From positions 186,001 to 250,000 of the forward strand of contig NZ_JBNWEO010000011.1 of the NCBI RefSeq assembly GCF_050496765.1: a stretch of DNA of 64,000 nucleotides, in the 5' to 3' direction. Shown here in pieces: positions 45,123 through 54,198 of the stretch (position 1 is the first letter of the stretch; each line of letters starts with the position of its first letter). The translations under genes and the position numbers were made by a program. Under the pieces are notes generated by a model. The model worked only from the letters and a program-made list of their open reading frames with translations. It was not told the origin of the DNA and made no database searches. The stretch comes from JAEVLT01 sp050496765. GTDB lineage: Bacteria > Bacillota > Bacilli > Bacillales > Cytobacillaceae.

Positions 45123-47074
45123 CCCGTATTCCGCCAATCACATCATGTCGAATTTTATGGTAAACCCACATCAAAATTCGACTTATTTTTACATCTAGTT
45201 AGGATTGAATACGTGCTTTAATAAAGGAAAGGCCTGAATGGCTTCCCTCCGCTATTCTTCGACAAGATCGTTCGACACAGTGGGTTTATCTAGGCCCACT
45301 TTCATCCAAATAAATGGACTCATCGAAGCCCAACCAATTTAATAACGTGCGCGTTACTTCGGGAAGATCTGACAAAATCCGCCTTTTACCATAGATGGGA
45401 TCCGTAATTTCCACCACACTTACATTATTGAATTGATCCAGAATCGTTTTACCTGTTGGCCGGTAAAAATCCTTTCCGAAGAGGCGAATAGGCGTTTTGT
45501 CTTTCTCGATTTTCACTCGAATTCTGCGTTGCATCAAGGCATAAATCAAAAGTCCAATAACAAGTACGTAGCTTAAGCCCAAAACCCTGGCTTCGTTTTT
45601 TAGGTAAATCCCGTGTACAAAATATAAGGATGTTTCAATGCCCGGAAGAGATTCTCCACGTCTATCTGTTGCTTGTACCTCTTTAGAATATCGAGGCTGC
45701 TGGGCACCAGTTCCCGTTTCGCATTGCTAATGAGGACAAACGTACTTTCCCTTTCCCGTTCTTTTTGAATCTGTTTCTCATCCTTTTCAAGTGTAAATTC
45801 ACATACATAGTAGCGTTCAATTGTAGCTGTTTCCGTTTTGGATGGGCGTCCAGGCCGTCGTTTTATTCGTTCTTTTTGTACGACTTTGCCATGTATCTGA
45901 TGAAATTTAGGTGCTGTCTTCAGACATTCAGCCAGTCGGGCAACGGCGTCCTCTTCACAATGGAATTCCGAACTGCTCCAGTTTTTACTAGACTTTTCTA
46001 GTTTAGACTGCTCGTCCGCAATCTGCCGATCAATTTTCTTTTGTTTCCGCTGATCAAGAGCCGAGGAGTGAACAATCGTAAACCGGTACTCCCGATCATA
46101 CAGCTCAGCTGTCACTCCTTGAATCCGGTAAGATGCCGCGTTCTTGGTATCCGTCAGTTTACCGATCTGAACCCAGTCGGATTGCTTTTCAAACGCCTTA
46201 GTTTTCAGTGATTTACAAAGTGCAAAGTTCTCAGGGAAACGGCTAATAAACGGGCGCTCACCATAAAGTTTCAAGTTCTCTGCGGTGACCATCGCTGAAT
46301 CAGCAATCGTTACCATCGAATCCAGCGTTTCCTTCGGAAGTAAGTCTTTCATTCGGATTGCCATGTTTCCGTTCCAACTCTTATCCGATGTGCTTCCGTT
46401 CATGACATCCGCAAATAAAGGGATTCCATCCACACTGCCAAGTCCGAACATGAGTTGTTTTAGATCCTGGCGAAGATCCTTACTGTGGCCATACTCAATC
46501 TTGAGAAGAGAGCCTTCTTTCTCCGACTGTTCACAGTGTCCCTGCAAAGACAAGCTTGTCGTGTCAAGATGGGCTTGATCCAGAATGATGCCTTCCTTTT
46601 CTAACGCTTCACGAGCGATGGCGTAATAGATACCTGGAAGATCACTGTGAGTCATCTTTTCGAGCGCCCTCCCAAGTCGGTCATCATTAAAATCTTCTGG
46701 CTTCCACGTCTTTCCAAATAAATTTGGTATGTCCATCTCTTTGTAAAAACGTTCAACACCATACAATGGTGCTCTTTTAACCAAAAGATTGATGATTAAC
46801 GCTTTGACGGCTTCCCCTGGGGACATCTCAGAACGGTGAGGATCCCAAGACACTCCTTCGTTGATGTGGTTAACCACACCTAACGAGTCACAAAAACGGG
46901 CGATTACAGCAGATGAGCGAGCAGTGATTACATGAATACTTTCAGCGGTGTTAAACATGAAAAACCCCTCCATTTAGAACGACATAAAGATTGATTCACC
47001 AAGAGGAGTGGCAATTCCTTTTACTAGACACATAAATTCAAATTTCGAGCTTTTGTGACATGCGGAATAGGGGT
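45123..47074. mobile_element. IS1634-like element inserted in the outer IS
   Basis: Ends CCCGTATTCCGC (45123-45134) and, inverted, CCCCTATTCCGC (47063-47074). It is flanked by the direct repeat TTGGAC (45117-45122 and 47075-47080), a 6-bp target duplication. Length 1952 bp. It landed between the outer transposase stop codon and that element's left end. Confidence 0.9.
45286..46958 (-). pseudogene. IS1634-family transposase, frameshifted
   Basis: DDE transposase of the IS4 superfamily. Asp in LDQAHLDTTSLSL, Asp in VTIADSAMV and Glu in QIDVENLFRALKHP mark the triad. The frame ends at a TAA near 45600, and the last 98 codons continue in another frame (KNEARVLGLSYVLVIGLLIYALMQRRIR), where the full protein of about 555 residues would go. 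The shift lies in the TATATTTTG stretch about 45620-45630. Start at 46958 with GGAGGGG upstream. Inactive unless the shift is a sequencing error or recoded. Confidence 0.85.
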
Positions 47075-47117
47075 TGGACATAAACAACTTTTTTAAGAAT
47101 TGTTCGACTGGGATTTA

Positions 47118-48435
47118 CTAAACAGCGAAGTTTAATGACATCTGTTCAATCTGTATCTGTTGTAATTCCTTTATTTTTTCGACATGATCCTTTGGTAAAA
47201 GGGTATCTCGGGCTTGCTTGATCATTCGTTCAATCATTCGAAATAAATCTCTCATAATAAAAAAGGATTGAACTCTTACTGTTTTTCGTACAGGTACTTT
47301 CTTGTGGCGCATAACAGAATCTAACTGATTGGATTCATGAGCGAAGGCTAACTCGACTTGCTTACGATAGTGAAGTATTTGATTTTGTGGCTCAGAACCT
47401 TGTGGGACCGGGCCATAGAAGAACGGGTTTTCTTCAAAAGAGAAACTAAACTGTTTATCGCAAGTTGCCTGCAGTGGACAGGACATACATTTGCTTTCGT
47501 CCCCATTAAACCAAGACGTATAGGTTTTTCGGTCAAATCCATCCCAGATTAGCTCATGTCCTGCCTCACATTCAGGCTTCCCTTCTTTGGAACAGGTTTC
47601 TGGAATCGTTGTATTTTTCTTGAAATCTGTCACAACTGCTACATCGTGCTCAACCAAGGATTTGGCCTGATGTTCAGCACTAAAATAACCCAAATCAGCC
47701 GCGAGATATTCAACTTTCAGATCCCCTATTTGCTTGAGTTTTTCAAGCAACGGGAGAAGGACATTCACGTCAGAAGTATCCGGCGGAAGAATAATCGACA
47801 GTAAGACAATTGGGCCTGAAGGTGTGGGGCACACGATAGAATGCTTGCGATAGCCAATAAAAAACTTGTTTTGATTAGCCTTATTTCGCTGAACTCCCAC
47901 TTTTGCATCAGGATCCGAGTACGTTTTTTCGCAATCACAGGTTTCTTTGTTTTCACATCGACAGCGTTTCTTTTTGTATCCATTTACATGTGCGTAAACG
48001 GGGCGCGAATCAATGCCTGCAAGGGTTGTTTGTAAAAAACCATCTAATTTCAAGGCTTGGCGAATAAGGTCAAATAAAATGTCATAAAACAGTTCTGGCG
48101 TTACGGCATTACGAAAGTGACTCAAACTACTGTGAACAGGTACATCTTCTATGTTGGGAGTACCGATAAAGTTACGCCAAGCCTGATTTTTCGGATCAAC
48201 AAGTTGCTTGCAAAGCTGACGAAAAGACGTGATTTCAGGACGAGTAAAGTAGAGATAATGCATCCGGAAATAGGTTCTCGGATCTTTAGGGGGACGCCCA
48301 CCGATCTTAAAAAGGGGGGTTAATTTTCTCTAACACAATTGAATCATCTACCAAATTAATATAATCAATCAGTTCCACGTCAAAACCGAGTGTGTTATAG
48401 TAATGGTAAGGAAGCAGTTCTAACTGCATATCCAT
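47118..48435 (-). pseudogene. Outer-element DDE transposase, frameshifted near the N-terminus
   Basis: The N-terminal piece MDMQLELLPYHYYNTLGFDV starts at 48435 (AGGTG upstream) and ends at a stop just after NPPF. The main piece resumes one frame over as KIGGRPPKDPRTYFRMHYLYF and runs to 47118. The shift lies in a C6T5 homopolymer (about 48313-48324). Triad candidates: Asp in LAGIDSRPVY, Asp in AADLGYFS, Glu in YRKQVELAFAH. A Cys-rich insertion (CENKETCDCEK and CMSCPLQATC) is typical of IS1182-like proteins. About 440 residues in total. Confidence 0.8.
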
Positions 48436-48608
48436 GAAAATGCACCTCGCAAATTGGTATTTTTGGTTTATTTGTCTCTACCATTTTACCATTTTTCGCA
48501 TAGGTGCATTTTTGTTTTTTTCAAAAATTTGAGGGCTTTTTGAACACGCTCTTATACATAAATTTCTTTAATAGAAAATAGTTGTCCAGCAATATATTTA
48601 TGCTAGCC

Positions 48609-50120
48609 TTATTCAGTTACTTTTGCTTCGGCACGAGAAGTATCGAGTTGCTTATTGATGTCTTCGACGTCTTTATCTGAAAGTGGGTAAAGAGCTATAA
48701 CAATCATTGATACGATAGCAAGCGCTGCTGGAATCCAGATCGCAGTCATATTAATACCAGAAAGAGCACTTGCTGTTTGCTTCACCGCATTTCCATTAAA
48801 GCCGTAGGCGGCAAGCAACCAGAGCGGAATGGCACCACCAAGAGTAAAACCAATCTTGAAGAAGAGGCCCATGATCGCGTTGATGATAGCAGCGTTACGT
48901 TTGCCAGACTTCATTTCGCCATAAGAAACAACTTCTGGAACGAGTGCCCACATGAAACCAGTAGCTGAAGTGAGACCCCACTGTTTGATGAAGGTTGAAA
49001 CATAAGCAAGGAAAAGTGAATCCTGCATACCTTTTAACGACCAAACCCAAGTAAGGATTTCACCTACAACAAACATACCAAGGAAGAAATGGAAGAATCC
49101 CTTTTTACCAAAGATTTTCCTCAGTTTTGGCCAGAAGACTGGGAAAGCAATACCAGGGATGGAGGCGATGAGACCTATGGCACCCATCCAGTCAGAGTGA
49201 TTCACCGTGTATTGGTTAAAGAAGCCATTTACAGTGTTCATGAAGAACATGAAGGTGAAAGCAAGCATGAAGAAGAAACCTAGAATAACAAGTGGTTTGT
49301 TGTTCTTCAATTCAAGGAATAGGTCGTAAGCTTTCACTTTTGCAGATTGTTCCGCAGTTGCGATAACGCGTTCTTTAGTAAGACGGTAGCAGAAGAACAA
49401 AGCAACAGCACCAAGTACCATGTAAACCATGTAAACCCCAAACCAAGCGTTACTTGCAGATGCATCCGTATAAGTACCCATGTTGAGTTTAAGACCAAAG
49501 AAACCTGTATCTTTGAGTGAGCGAGCTTTTGGTGCTGCCAATTGGATAAACATTGGAAACATTGTGTAAACCAAAAGGTTAGCAATGTTAGCCAGCATCA
49601 TACGGGTCGTTGTGATTTTATCTACGGATTCAGGGTCACGTGTGAGTGAAGCATTCAGCGAACCGTAAGGAATGTTGACAACGGAATAAACCAAGTCGAG
49701 CAGGAAGTATGTGATAAAGGCTATTGGTACTGAACCACGAATTGCTGGAATTGGAACAAAAAGCATCGCTGCCAAGATAAGAAGTGGAATACCTGCAATC
49801 AAAAGCCAAGGACGATATTTACCGTTTTTGAATGTATGCCTATCGACAAAGGTACCAACCATCGGATCCCAGAATACGTTGATGATACGTACAAACAAGA
49901 AGATGAACCCAGCTGCTGCCGTACCAATAGCATTAACGGTAGTCAGATAAAGAGCTAGAAATCCTCCGACTGTACCAAATACGAGGTTTTGTGCAAAATC
50001 CCCAAGACCGTAACCGATCCGTTCAGAAAGGCTGAGCTTTCGATACTCGTCTTGTTGAATGTTTTGCGTGTTATTGCTATTCTTCATTTGTTGAACTGTT
50101 GATTCCATTAAATAAGCCAT
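48609..50120 (-). CDS. xynP: GPH-family sugar:cation symporter (XylP/XynP-like)
   Basis: MelB-type glycoside-pentoside-hexuronide symporter of 503 residues with about 12 helices. SERIGYGLGDFAQNLVFGTVGGF and WDPMVGTFVDR are typical of the family. AAAAGGAG lies 9 nt before the ATG. It is next to the xylB-xylA and GH52 genes, so xylose or xylo-oligosaccharides are the likely cargo, as for Lactobacillus XylP and B. subtilis XynP. It is separated from xylB by an IS200-like element; a cre-like ATAAACCGCTTTCA lies upstream at 50234-50247. Confidence 0.85.
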   Translation of the reverse strand: MAYLMESTVQQMKNSNNTQNIQQDEYRKLSLSERIGYGLGDFAQNLVFGTVGGFLALYLTTVNAIGTAAAGFIFLFVRIINVFWDPMVGTFVDRHTFKNGKYRPWLLIAGIPLLILAAMLFVPIPAIRGSVPIAFITYFLLDLVYSVVNIPYGSLNASLTRDPESVDKITTTRMMLANIANLLVYTMFPMFIQLAAPKARSLKDTGFFGLKLNMGTYTDASASNAWFGVYMVYMVLGAVALFFCYRLTKERVIATAEQSAKVKAYDLFLELKNNKPLVILGFFFMLAFTFMFFMNTVNGFFNQYTVNHSDWMGAIGLIASIPGIAFPVFWPKLRKIFGKKGFFHFFLGMFVVGEILTWVWSLKGMQDSLFLAYVSTFIKQWGLTSATGFMWALVPEVVSYGEMKSGKRNAAIINAIMGLFFKIGFTLGGAIPLWLLAAYGFNGNAVKQTASALSGINMTAIWIPAALAIVSMIVIALYPLSDKDVEDINKQLDTSRAEAKVTE

Positions 50121-50330
50121 GTATAGAACTCCTTTTCTGCTAAATTTTAAATAGATTTATCCGCTTACAAAAATATTGGAAAAATAGGTTTTTTAAAAAT
50201 AACTTCTCTATCTGTTATAACAAAAAAATTCGAATAAACCGCTTTCAGATAGGAAAAAAAAATTAAAAACCCTTAAATTAGGTAAATATTTTATTTATAC
50301 ACTAAACAAAAAGAAACAATACTTAAACGA

Positions 50331-50939
50331 CCACCTGCTAAAGCAGGTGGATTTTGACATAAATGTCGACGACTAAAGTCGTAATCTAAGACTCAAGTCT
50401 TCTTAAAGTCCCTATGCTGAAGCAAACTAAATTTGACTAAACTCATTCTTCAATCTTGAATATTTCACTATCTCCCTCTTCGAACTGGTTTGCTATATAA
50501 TTTCTGATTATTTCTTCTGTCACAGTTCCAACCGTTGCACAAAAGTATCCTCTAGCCCATAGATGCTGCCCCCAATATCTTTTTTTGAGCTCTGGAAATT
50601 CATCTTGGAGTAGCCTGGATGACCTACCCTTTAGATACTGCAATATTTTGCTTGGCGCCAAACTTGGTGGACAGGACAACAAAAGATGTATGTGGTCCTT
50701 TCCAACACTTCCTTGTAAGATCGTAATTCCTCTCGCCTCGCACCCCTGCCTAATTAACTCTCTTGTCCTCAGAGCTATTGGGCCATTCAGAACTTTATAC
50801 CTGTATTTTGTAACCCATATCACATGGTACTTGATATCATAAACTGCATGACTGTTCTTTTTATACTCCATACTTTCACCTCAACTTCAGTATGGACATA
50901 TAAAAATAAGGCTAAAAGCTGATACCGTCTAAAGACGGT
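50331..50939 (-). mobile_element. IS200/IS605-type element (tnpA only)
   Basis: The transposase gene is bracketed by stem-loops instead of inverted repeats. Right side on the map: ACCGTCT-AA-AGACGGT (50924-50939). Left side: four in a row, CCACCTGC-TAAA-GCAGGTGG (50331-50350), GACAT-AA-ATGTC (50356-50367), ACGACT-AA-AGTCGT (50369-50382) and AAGACT-CA-AGTCTT (50388-50401). Exact cleavage ends cannot be set. Confidence 0.85.
50443..50871 (-). CDS. tnpA: IS200/IS605-family transposase TnpA (HUH, Y1)
   Basis: Single-strand transposase of 142 residues. The HUH metal motif is His60-Ile-His62 (KDHIHLLLS) and the catalytic Tyr is probably Tyr125 (EEIIRNYIANQ). No TnpB gene accompanies it. The frame is intact, so the element may be active. 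It lies between the symporter and xylB genes of the xylose locus, in the same direction. Confidence 0.95.
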   Translation of the reverse strand: MEYKKNSHAVYDIKYHVIWVTKYRYKVLNGPIALRTRELIRQGCEARGITILQGSVGKDHIHLLLSCPPSLAPSKILQYLKGRSSRLLQDEFPELKKRYWGQHLWARGYFCATVGTVTEEIIRNYIANQFEEGDSEIFKIEE

Positions 50940-51102
50940 GGAGTTAAACCACGCGCTTGTAAATTAAATTAAATACAGCGAAAGCCTATTAAACAAAATT
51001 CGCATTCCAACAGTGCTTTCCTTGACGAATTCATTTGAAACTACTACCCTTGTATGTTGTTTAAATGAAGAGTTTCCCACTCAAGACTGCGAATAGCCTT
51101 TT

Positions 51103-52602
51103 TCATTTTCTAAATTCTGTCAATTGGTCATTAAGAATCTTAGTTTGTGTATATACTTGCTGATAAATTACAAATAGCTTTTTATAGGTTTCTACATTTT
51201 CCTTAATAGGATAATAGGTTTTAGAAGTTTGAATAAATCTGTCCGCACATTCTTTTAAGGAAGTAAACCAACCGCATCCATAGGCTGCCAGCATGGCTGC
51301 ACCCATTCCAGGACCTTGTTCACTTGAAAGTTTTTCAATTTTCGCATCAAAGATGTCTGCCTGCATTTGCAGCCAGATTTCGTTTTTGGCGCCGCCGCCA
51401 ATGGAAACAATGGTATCAATAGTTTTTCCATTTTGTCTAAAAATCTCAATCGATTCATTCAATGAGAACGTAATACCTTCTAAAACAGCACGGACAAAAT
51501 GCTTTCGCTCATGGGAAGCATTAATCCCAATAAAGCTGCCGCGAATATTTGAATCGGCATGAGGTGTTCTTTCTCCGACTATGTAAGGAGTAAATAATAG
51601 TCCGTTACTGCCTGGAGGAACAGAATCGACACCCTCTAAAAACTGATCAAAAGCTTCCTGATTAGCAAATGTTTCTTTAAACCAGCTTAAACTAAAACCA
51701 GCAGCCAGTGTTACTCCCATGGTATAATAAGCATTTTCCTCGCCATGGTTAAAATAATGGACCTTTCCTTTAAAGTCGAGGTCATTCCGTTCTTCATAAG
51801 ATAGGACAACACCAGAAGTTCCAATGCTGCTCAAAGTTTTCCCTTCTGATAAAATTCCTGATCCGATGGCACCACAGGCATTGTCCGCACCACCTGCAAA
51901 TACCTTTGTTGCTTCTGATAATCCCGTTGTGCTTGCAAACTCAGCAGTAATGGTTCCAACGCATTCATGAGATTCTACTAGTGGCGGGCAAAACTTGGGT
52001 GAAATATTAAATAGACTTAAAATTTCTGTGCTCCATTCCCGTTTTGCCACATTTAACATTAATGTTCCAGCAGCATCTGAATATTCCATATGAATATTCC
52101 CAGTCATTCTAAATCGCAAATAATCCTTTGGAAGCATGAAAACGCGTGAGCGTTCATAGATTTGTGACTCCTGCTCTTTCACCCAAAGAATTTTAGGCAG
52201 TGTAAATCCTTCTAATGCAGGGTTTTTTGTCACCTCTAATAATCGTTCTTTCCCCATAACATTGTAAATTTCCTGACACTGTGCAGTTGTTCTTGTATCA
52301 TTCCATAGAATGGCATTTCGCAATACTTTTTTATCTTGGTCTAATAAGACAAGGCCATGCATTTGTCCGGAAAAGCTGATTCCCTCGATATCCTTAACAT
52401 TTCCATTAAATTGTTGAACCAGTTCTGTCAATCCCTCGGATGTCTTTTTAACCCATTCCTCGGGATTTTGCTCACTATATCCGGATTTTTCGATAATTAA
52501 TGGGTATGATTTGGATATTTCCTGACATACTTCACCCTTTTGATTAACAAGTAAAATCTTAACTGCGCTCGTTCCAAGGTCGACCCCAATTACATACTTC
52601 AT
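51103..52602 (-). CDS. xylB: Xylulokinase
   Basis: FGGY kinase, D-xylulose to D-xylulose 5-phosphate. Motifs: YVIGVDLGTSAVKILLVN at the start, GISFSGQMHGLVLLD with the MHG substrate site, VFAGGADNACGAIGSG and the C-terminal ATP motif SIGGGAKNEIWLQMQAD. 499 residues, the same as B. subtilis XylB. ATG at 52600-52602 is chosen (AAAGGA 8 nt upstream); another ATG three codons earlier abuts that site. It follows xylA with an intrinsic hairpin between them. Confidence 0.96.
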   Translation of the reverse strand: MKYVIGVDLGTSAVKILLVNQKGEVCQEISKSYPLIIEKSGYSEQNPEEWVKKTSEGLTELVQQFNGNVKDIEGISFSGQMHGLVLLDQDKKVLRNAILWNDTRTTAQCQEIYNVMGKERLLEVTKNPALEGFTLPKILWVKEQESQIYERSRVFMLPKDYLRFRMTGNIHMEYSDAAGTLMLNVAKREWSTEILSLFNISPKFCPPLVESHECVGTITAEFASTTGLSEATKVFAGGADNACGAIGSGILSEGKTLSSIGTSGVVLSYEERNDLDFKGKVHYFNHGEENAYYTMGVTLAAGFSLSWFKETFANQEAFDQFLEGVDSVPPGSNGLLFTPYIVGERTPHADSNIRGSFIGINASHERKHFVRAVLEGITFSLNESIEIFRQNGKTIDTIVSIGGGAKNEIWLQMQADIFDAKIEKLSSEQGPGMGAAMLAAYGCGWFTSLKECADRFIQTSKTYYPIKENVETYKKLFVIYQQVYTQTKILNDQLTEFRK

Positions 52603-52619
52603 TCCTATCATCCTTTTTT

Positions 52620-52653
52620 ATAAAAACGTGCTGGAAGTTTTAAATTCCAGCAC
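52620..52653 (-). terminator. Hairpin terminator between xylA and xylB
   Basis: GTGCTGGAA/TTCCAGCAC stem (52628-52653) with T-rich sequence after it on the minus strand. It would reduce xylB relative to xylA, unless xylB has its own promoter. Confidence 0.8.
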
Positions 52654-52677
52654 ATTTTTATTGTTGTAATTATTTTT

Positions 52678-54009
52678 TTATACAGTTACGCTGGAAAGAG
52701 TCTCAAGCAAATACTGATTTACCAATGCTCTTAATCGTTCTGTCTTACCAGATTGGTTTTTAATTTCTGTCAATTGTAATGCATATGCTTCCAACTCACG
52801 GAAATTTGTTTTGCCTTCCACAATCTCTAAACCAATTCCTTTTGTGTAGCTGCTGTAACGTTCCTCAATAAAGCTGTCAAGAACCTTATCTTCAATTAGC
52901 TTATTTGCAACCTTTAAACCAATGGCAAAGCTGTCCATTCCTGCAATATGGCCTTCGAACAAGTCTTCTGGCTCAAAGGATCCTCTTCTCACCTTTGCAT
53001 CAAAGTTCAGGCCACCCTTGCCTAAACCGCCGTTTTTCAATATTTCATACATTGCTAATGTTGTAGAGTACAAATCAGTAGGAAATTCATCAGTATCCCA
53101 GCCAAGAAGCGGGTCACCTTGGTTAGCATCCACTGAACCAAGCATCCCGTTAATTCGAGCAACACGTAGTTCATGCTCAAAAGTGTGACCGGCAAGTGTT
53201 GCATGGTTTGCTTCTATATTAAATTTAAAGTAATCTTCCAGATTGTATTTTTGTAAGAAAGCCAGTCCTGTAGCAACATCAAAATCATATTGATGTTTTG
53301 TTGGCTCTTTTGGTTTTGGTTCAATTAGGAATTGTCCGTCAAAGCCAATTTCTTTTGCATAATCAACTGCCATATGGAAGAAACGGGCTAAATTATCTTG
53401 CTCCAATTTCATATCGGTATTCAGAAGGGTTTCGTAACCTTCCCGGCCGCCCCAGAATACATAGTTTTCTGCACCGAGTTCTTTAGCTACTTCCAAACCT
53501 TTCTTTACTTTTGCTGCAGAATATGCAAAGACGTCGGCATTGCAAGAAGTTGCTGCACCATGGACATATCTTGGATTTGTAAACATGTTAGCAGTATTCC
53601 AAAGCAATTTGGTCTTGCTTGTTTTCAAATATTCCTTAATCATCGAAACAATCACATCTTGATTTTCATTCGTTTCTTTTAATGTCGCACCTTCTGGGGC
53701 GATATCAACATCATGGAAACAGAAAAAAGGAACATCCAGTTTTTCAAAAAGTTCAAATGCAGCTTCTACACGCGCTTTTGCTAAGTCCATTCCAGTTAAA
53801 TGACCCCAAGGGCGAATGGCTGTACCAACTCCAAATGGATCGGTTCCATCAGCTGTAAAAGTATGCCAGTAAGCAACAGAGAAGCGTAATAGTTCCTCCA
53901 TTGTTTTTCCGTTTATTTTTTCCTTAGGATTATAATACTTAAATGCTAAGGAATTTTTTGAATCTGAACCTTCAAATTGAATTTTTTTTACATTTTCAAA
54001 AAAAGCCAT
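52678..54009 (-). CDS. xylA: Xylose isomerase
   Basis: Converts D-xylose to D-xylulose; class II enzyme with long N-terminus, 443 residues. His99 (FCFHDVD), Glu230 and Lys232 (LIEPKPKEPT), Glu266 and His269 (NIEANHAT) and Asp294 (GSVDANQGD) match the known catalytic and metal sites. GGAGG lies about 8 nt before the ATG. It is transcribed from a XylR-controlled, CcpA-repressed promoter just upstream and followed by a hairpin and xylB. Confidence 0.97.
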   Translation of the reverse strand: MAFFENVKKIQFEGSDSKNSLAFKYYNPKEKINGKTMEELLRFSVAYWHTFTADGTDPFGVGTAIRPWGHLTGMDLAKARVEAAFELFEKLDVPFFCFHDVDIAPEGATLKETNENQDVIVSMIKEYLKTSKTKLLWNTANMFTNPRYVHGAATSCNADVFAYSAAKVKKGLEVAKELGAENYVFWGGREGYETLLNTDMKLEQDNLARFFHMAVDYAKEIGFDGQFLIEPKPKEPTKHQYDFDVATGLAFLQKYNLEDYFKFNIEANHATLAGHTFEHELRVARINGMLGSVDANQGDPLLGWDTDEFPTDLYSTTLAMYEILKNGGLGKGGLNFDAKVRRGSFEPEDLFEGHIAGMDSFAIGLKVANKLIEDKVLDSFIEERYSSYTKGIGLEIVEGKTNFRELEAYALQLTEIKNQSGKTERLRALVNQYLLETLSSVTV

Positions 54010-54038
54010 ACGAATCTCCTCCTAAAAATAACCTTATT

Positions 54039-54150
54039 TGACATCGCTTACATTAAGTTCTTTTTACTTCTACCAAAAATGAATTTTCAGTCTGATACTT
54101 TAATTAAAGTATAGCATCACCTCATTAGTTTGTCTATTAAATAAACAAAG
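54039..54150 (-). promoter_or_regulatory. xylA promoter with XylR operator and cre
   Basis: Minus strand TAGACA (54131-54136), 17 nt, TATACT (54108-54113). The xyl operator TTAGTTTGT...AACAAAG (54125-54150) covers the -35. TGACATCGCTTACA (54039-54052) fits the cre consensus at every position and lies in the leader. Confidence 0.88.
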
Positions 54151-54161
54151 ATTTTTTAGAG

Positions 54162-54190
54162 ATAGCTGTCTTATTGAAACAGACAGCTAT
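54162..54190 (-). repeat. Stem-loop between the GH52 gene and the xylA promoter
   Basis: ATAGCTGTCT/AGACAGCTAT ten-bp stem directly after the GH52 stop codon. The T run is poor, so termination may be partial. Confidence 0.6.
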
Positions 54191-54198
54191 TGTTTTAG

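Larger units (their letters stand above)
44961..48553. mobile_element. Outer DDE insertion sequence (IS1182/IS5-like), interrupted
   Basis: Terminal inverted repeats AAGAGGATGTTCAAAAAG (44961-44978) and, inverted, AAGAGCGTGTTCAAAAAG (48536-48553) match at 16 of 18 positions. The element carries the transposase at 47118-48435 and is split by the element at 45123-47074; without it the length is about 1.64 kb. No exact target duplication was found. Confidence 0.7.

Noticed and set aside
45595..45630. Programmed -1 frameshift at AAAAAAC in the IS1634-like transposase
   Set aside because: In the incoming frame a TAA stop precedes the A run, so ribosomes would not reach it in frame; a plain indel is more likely.
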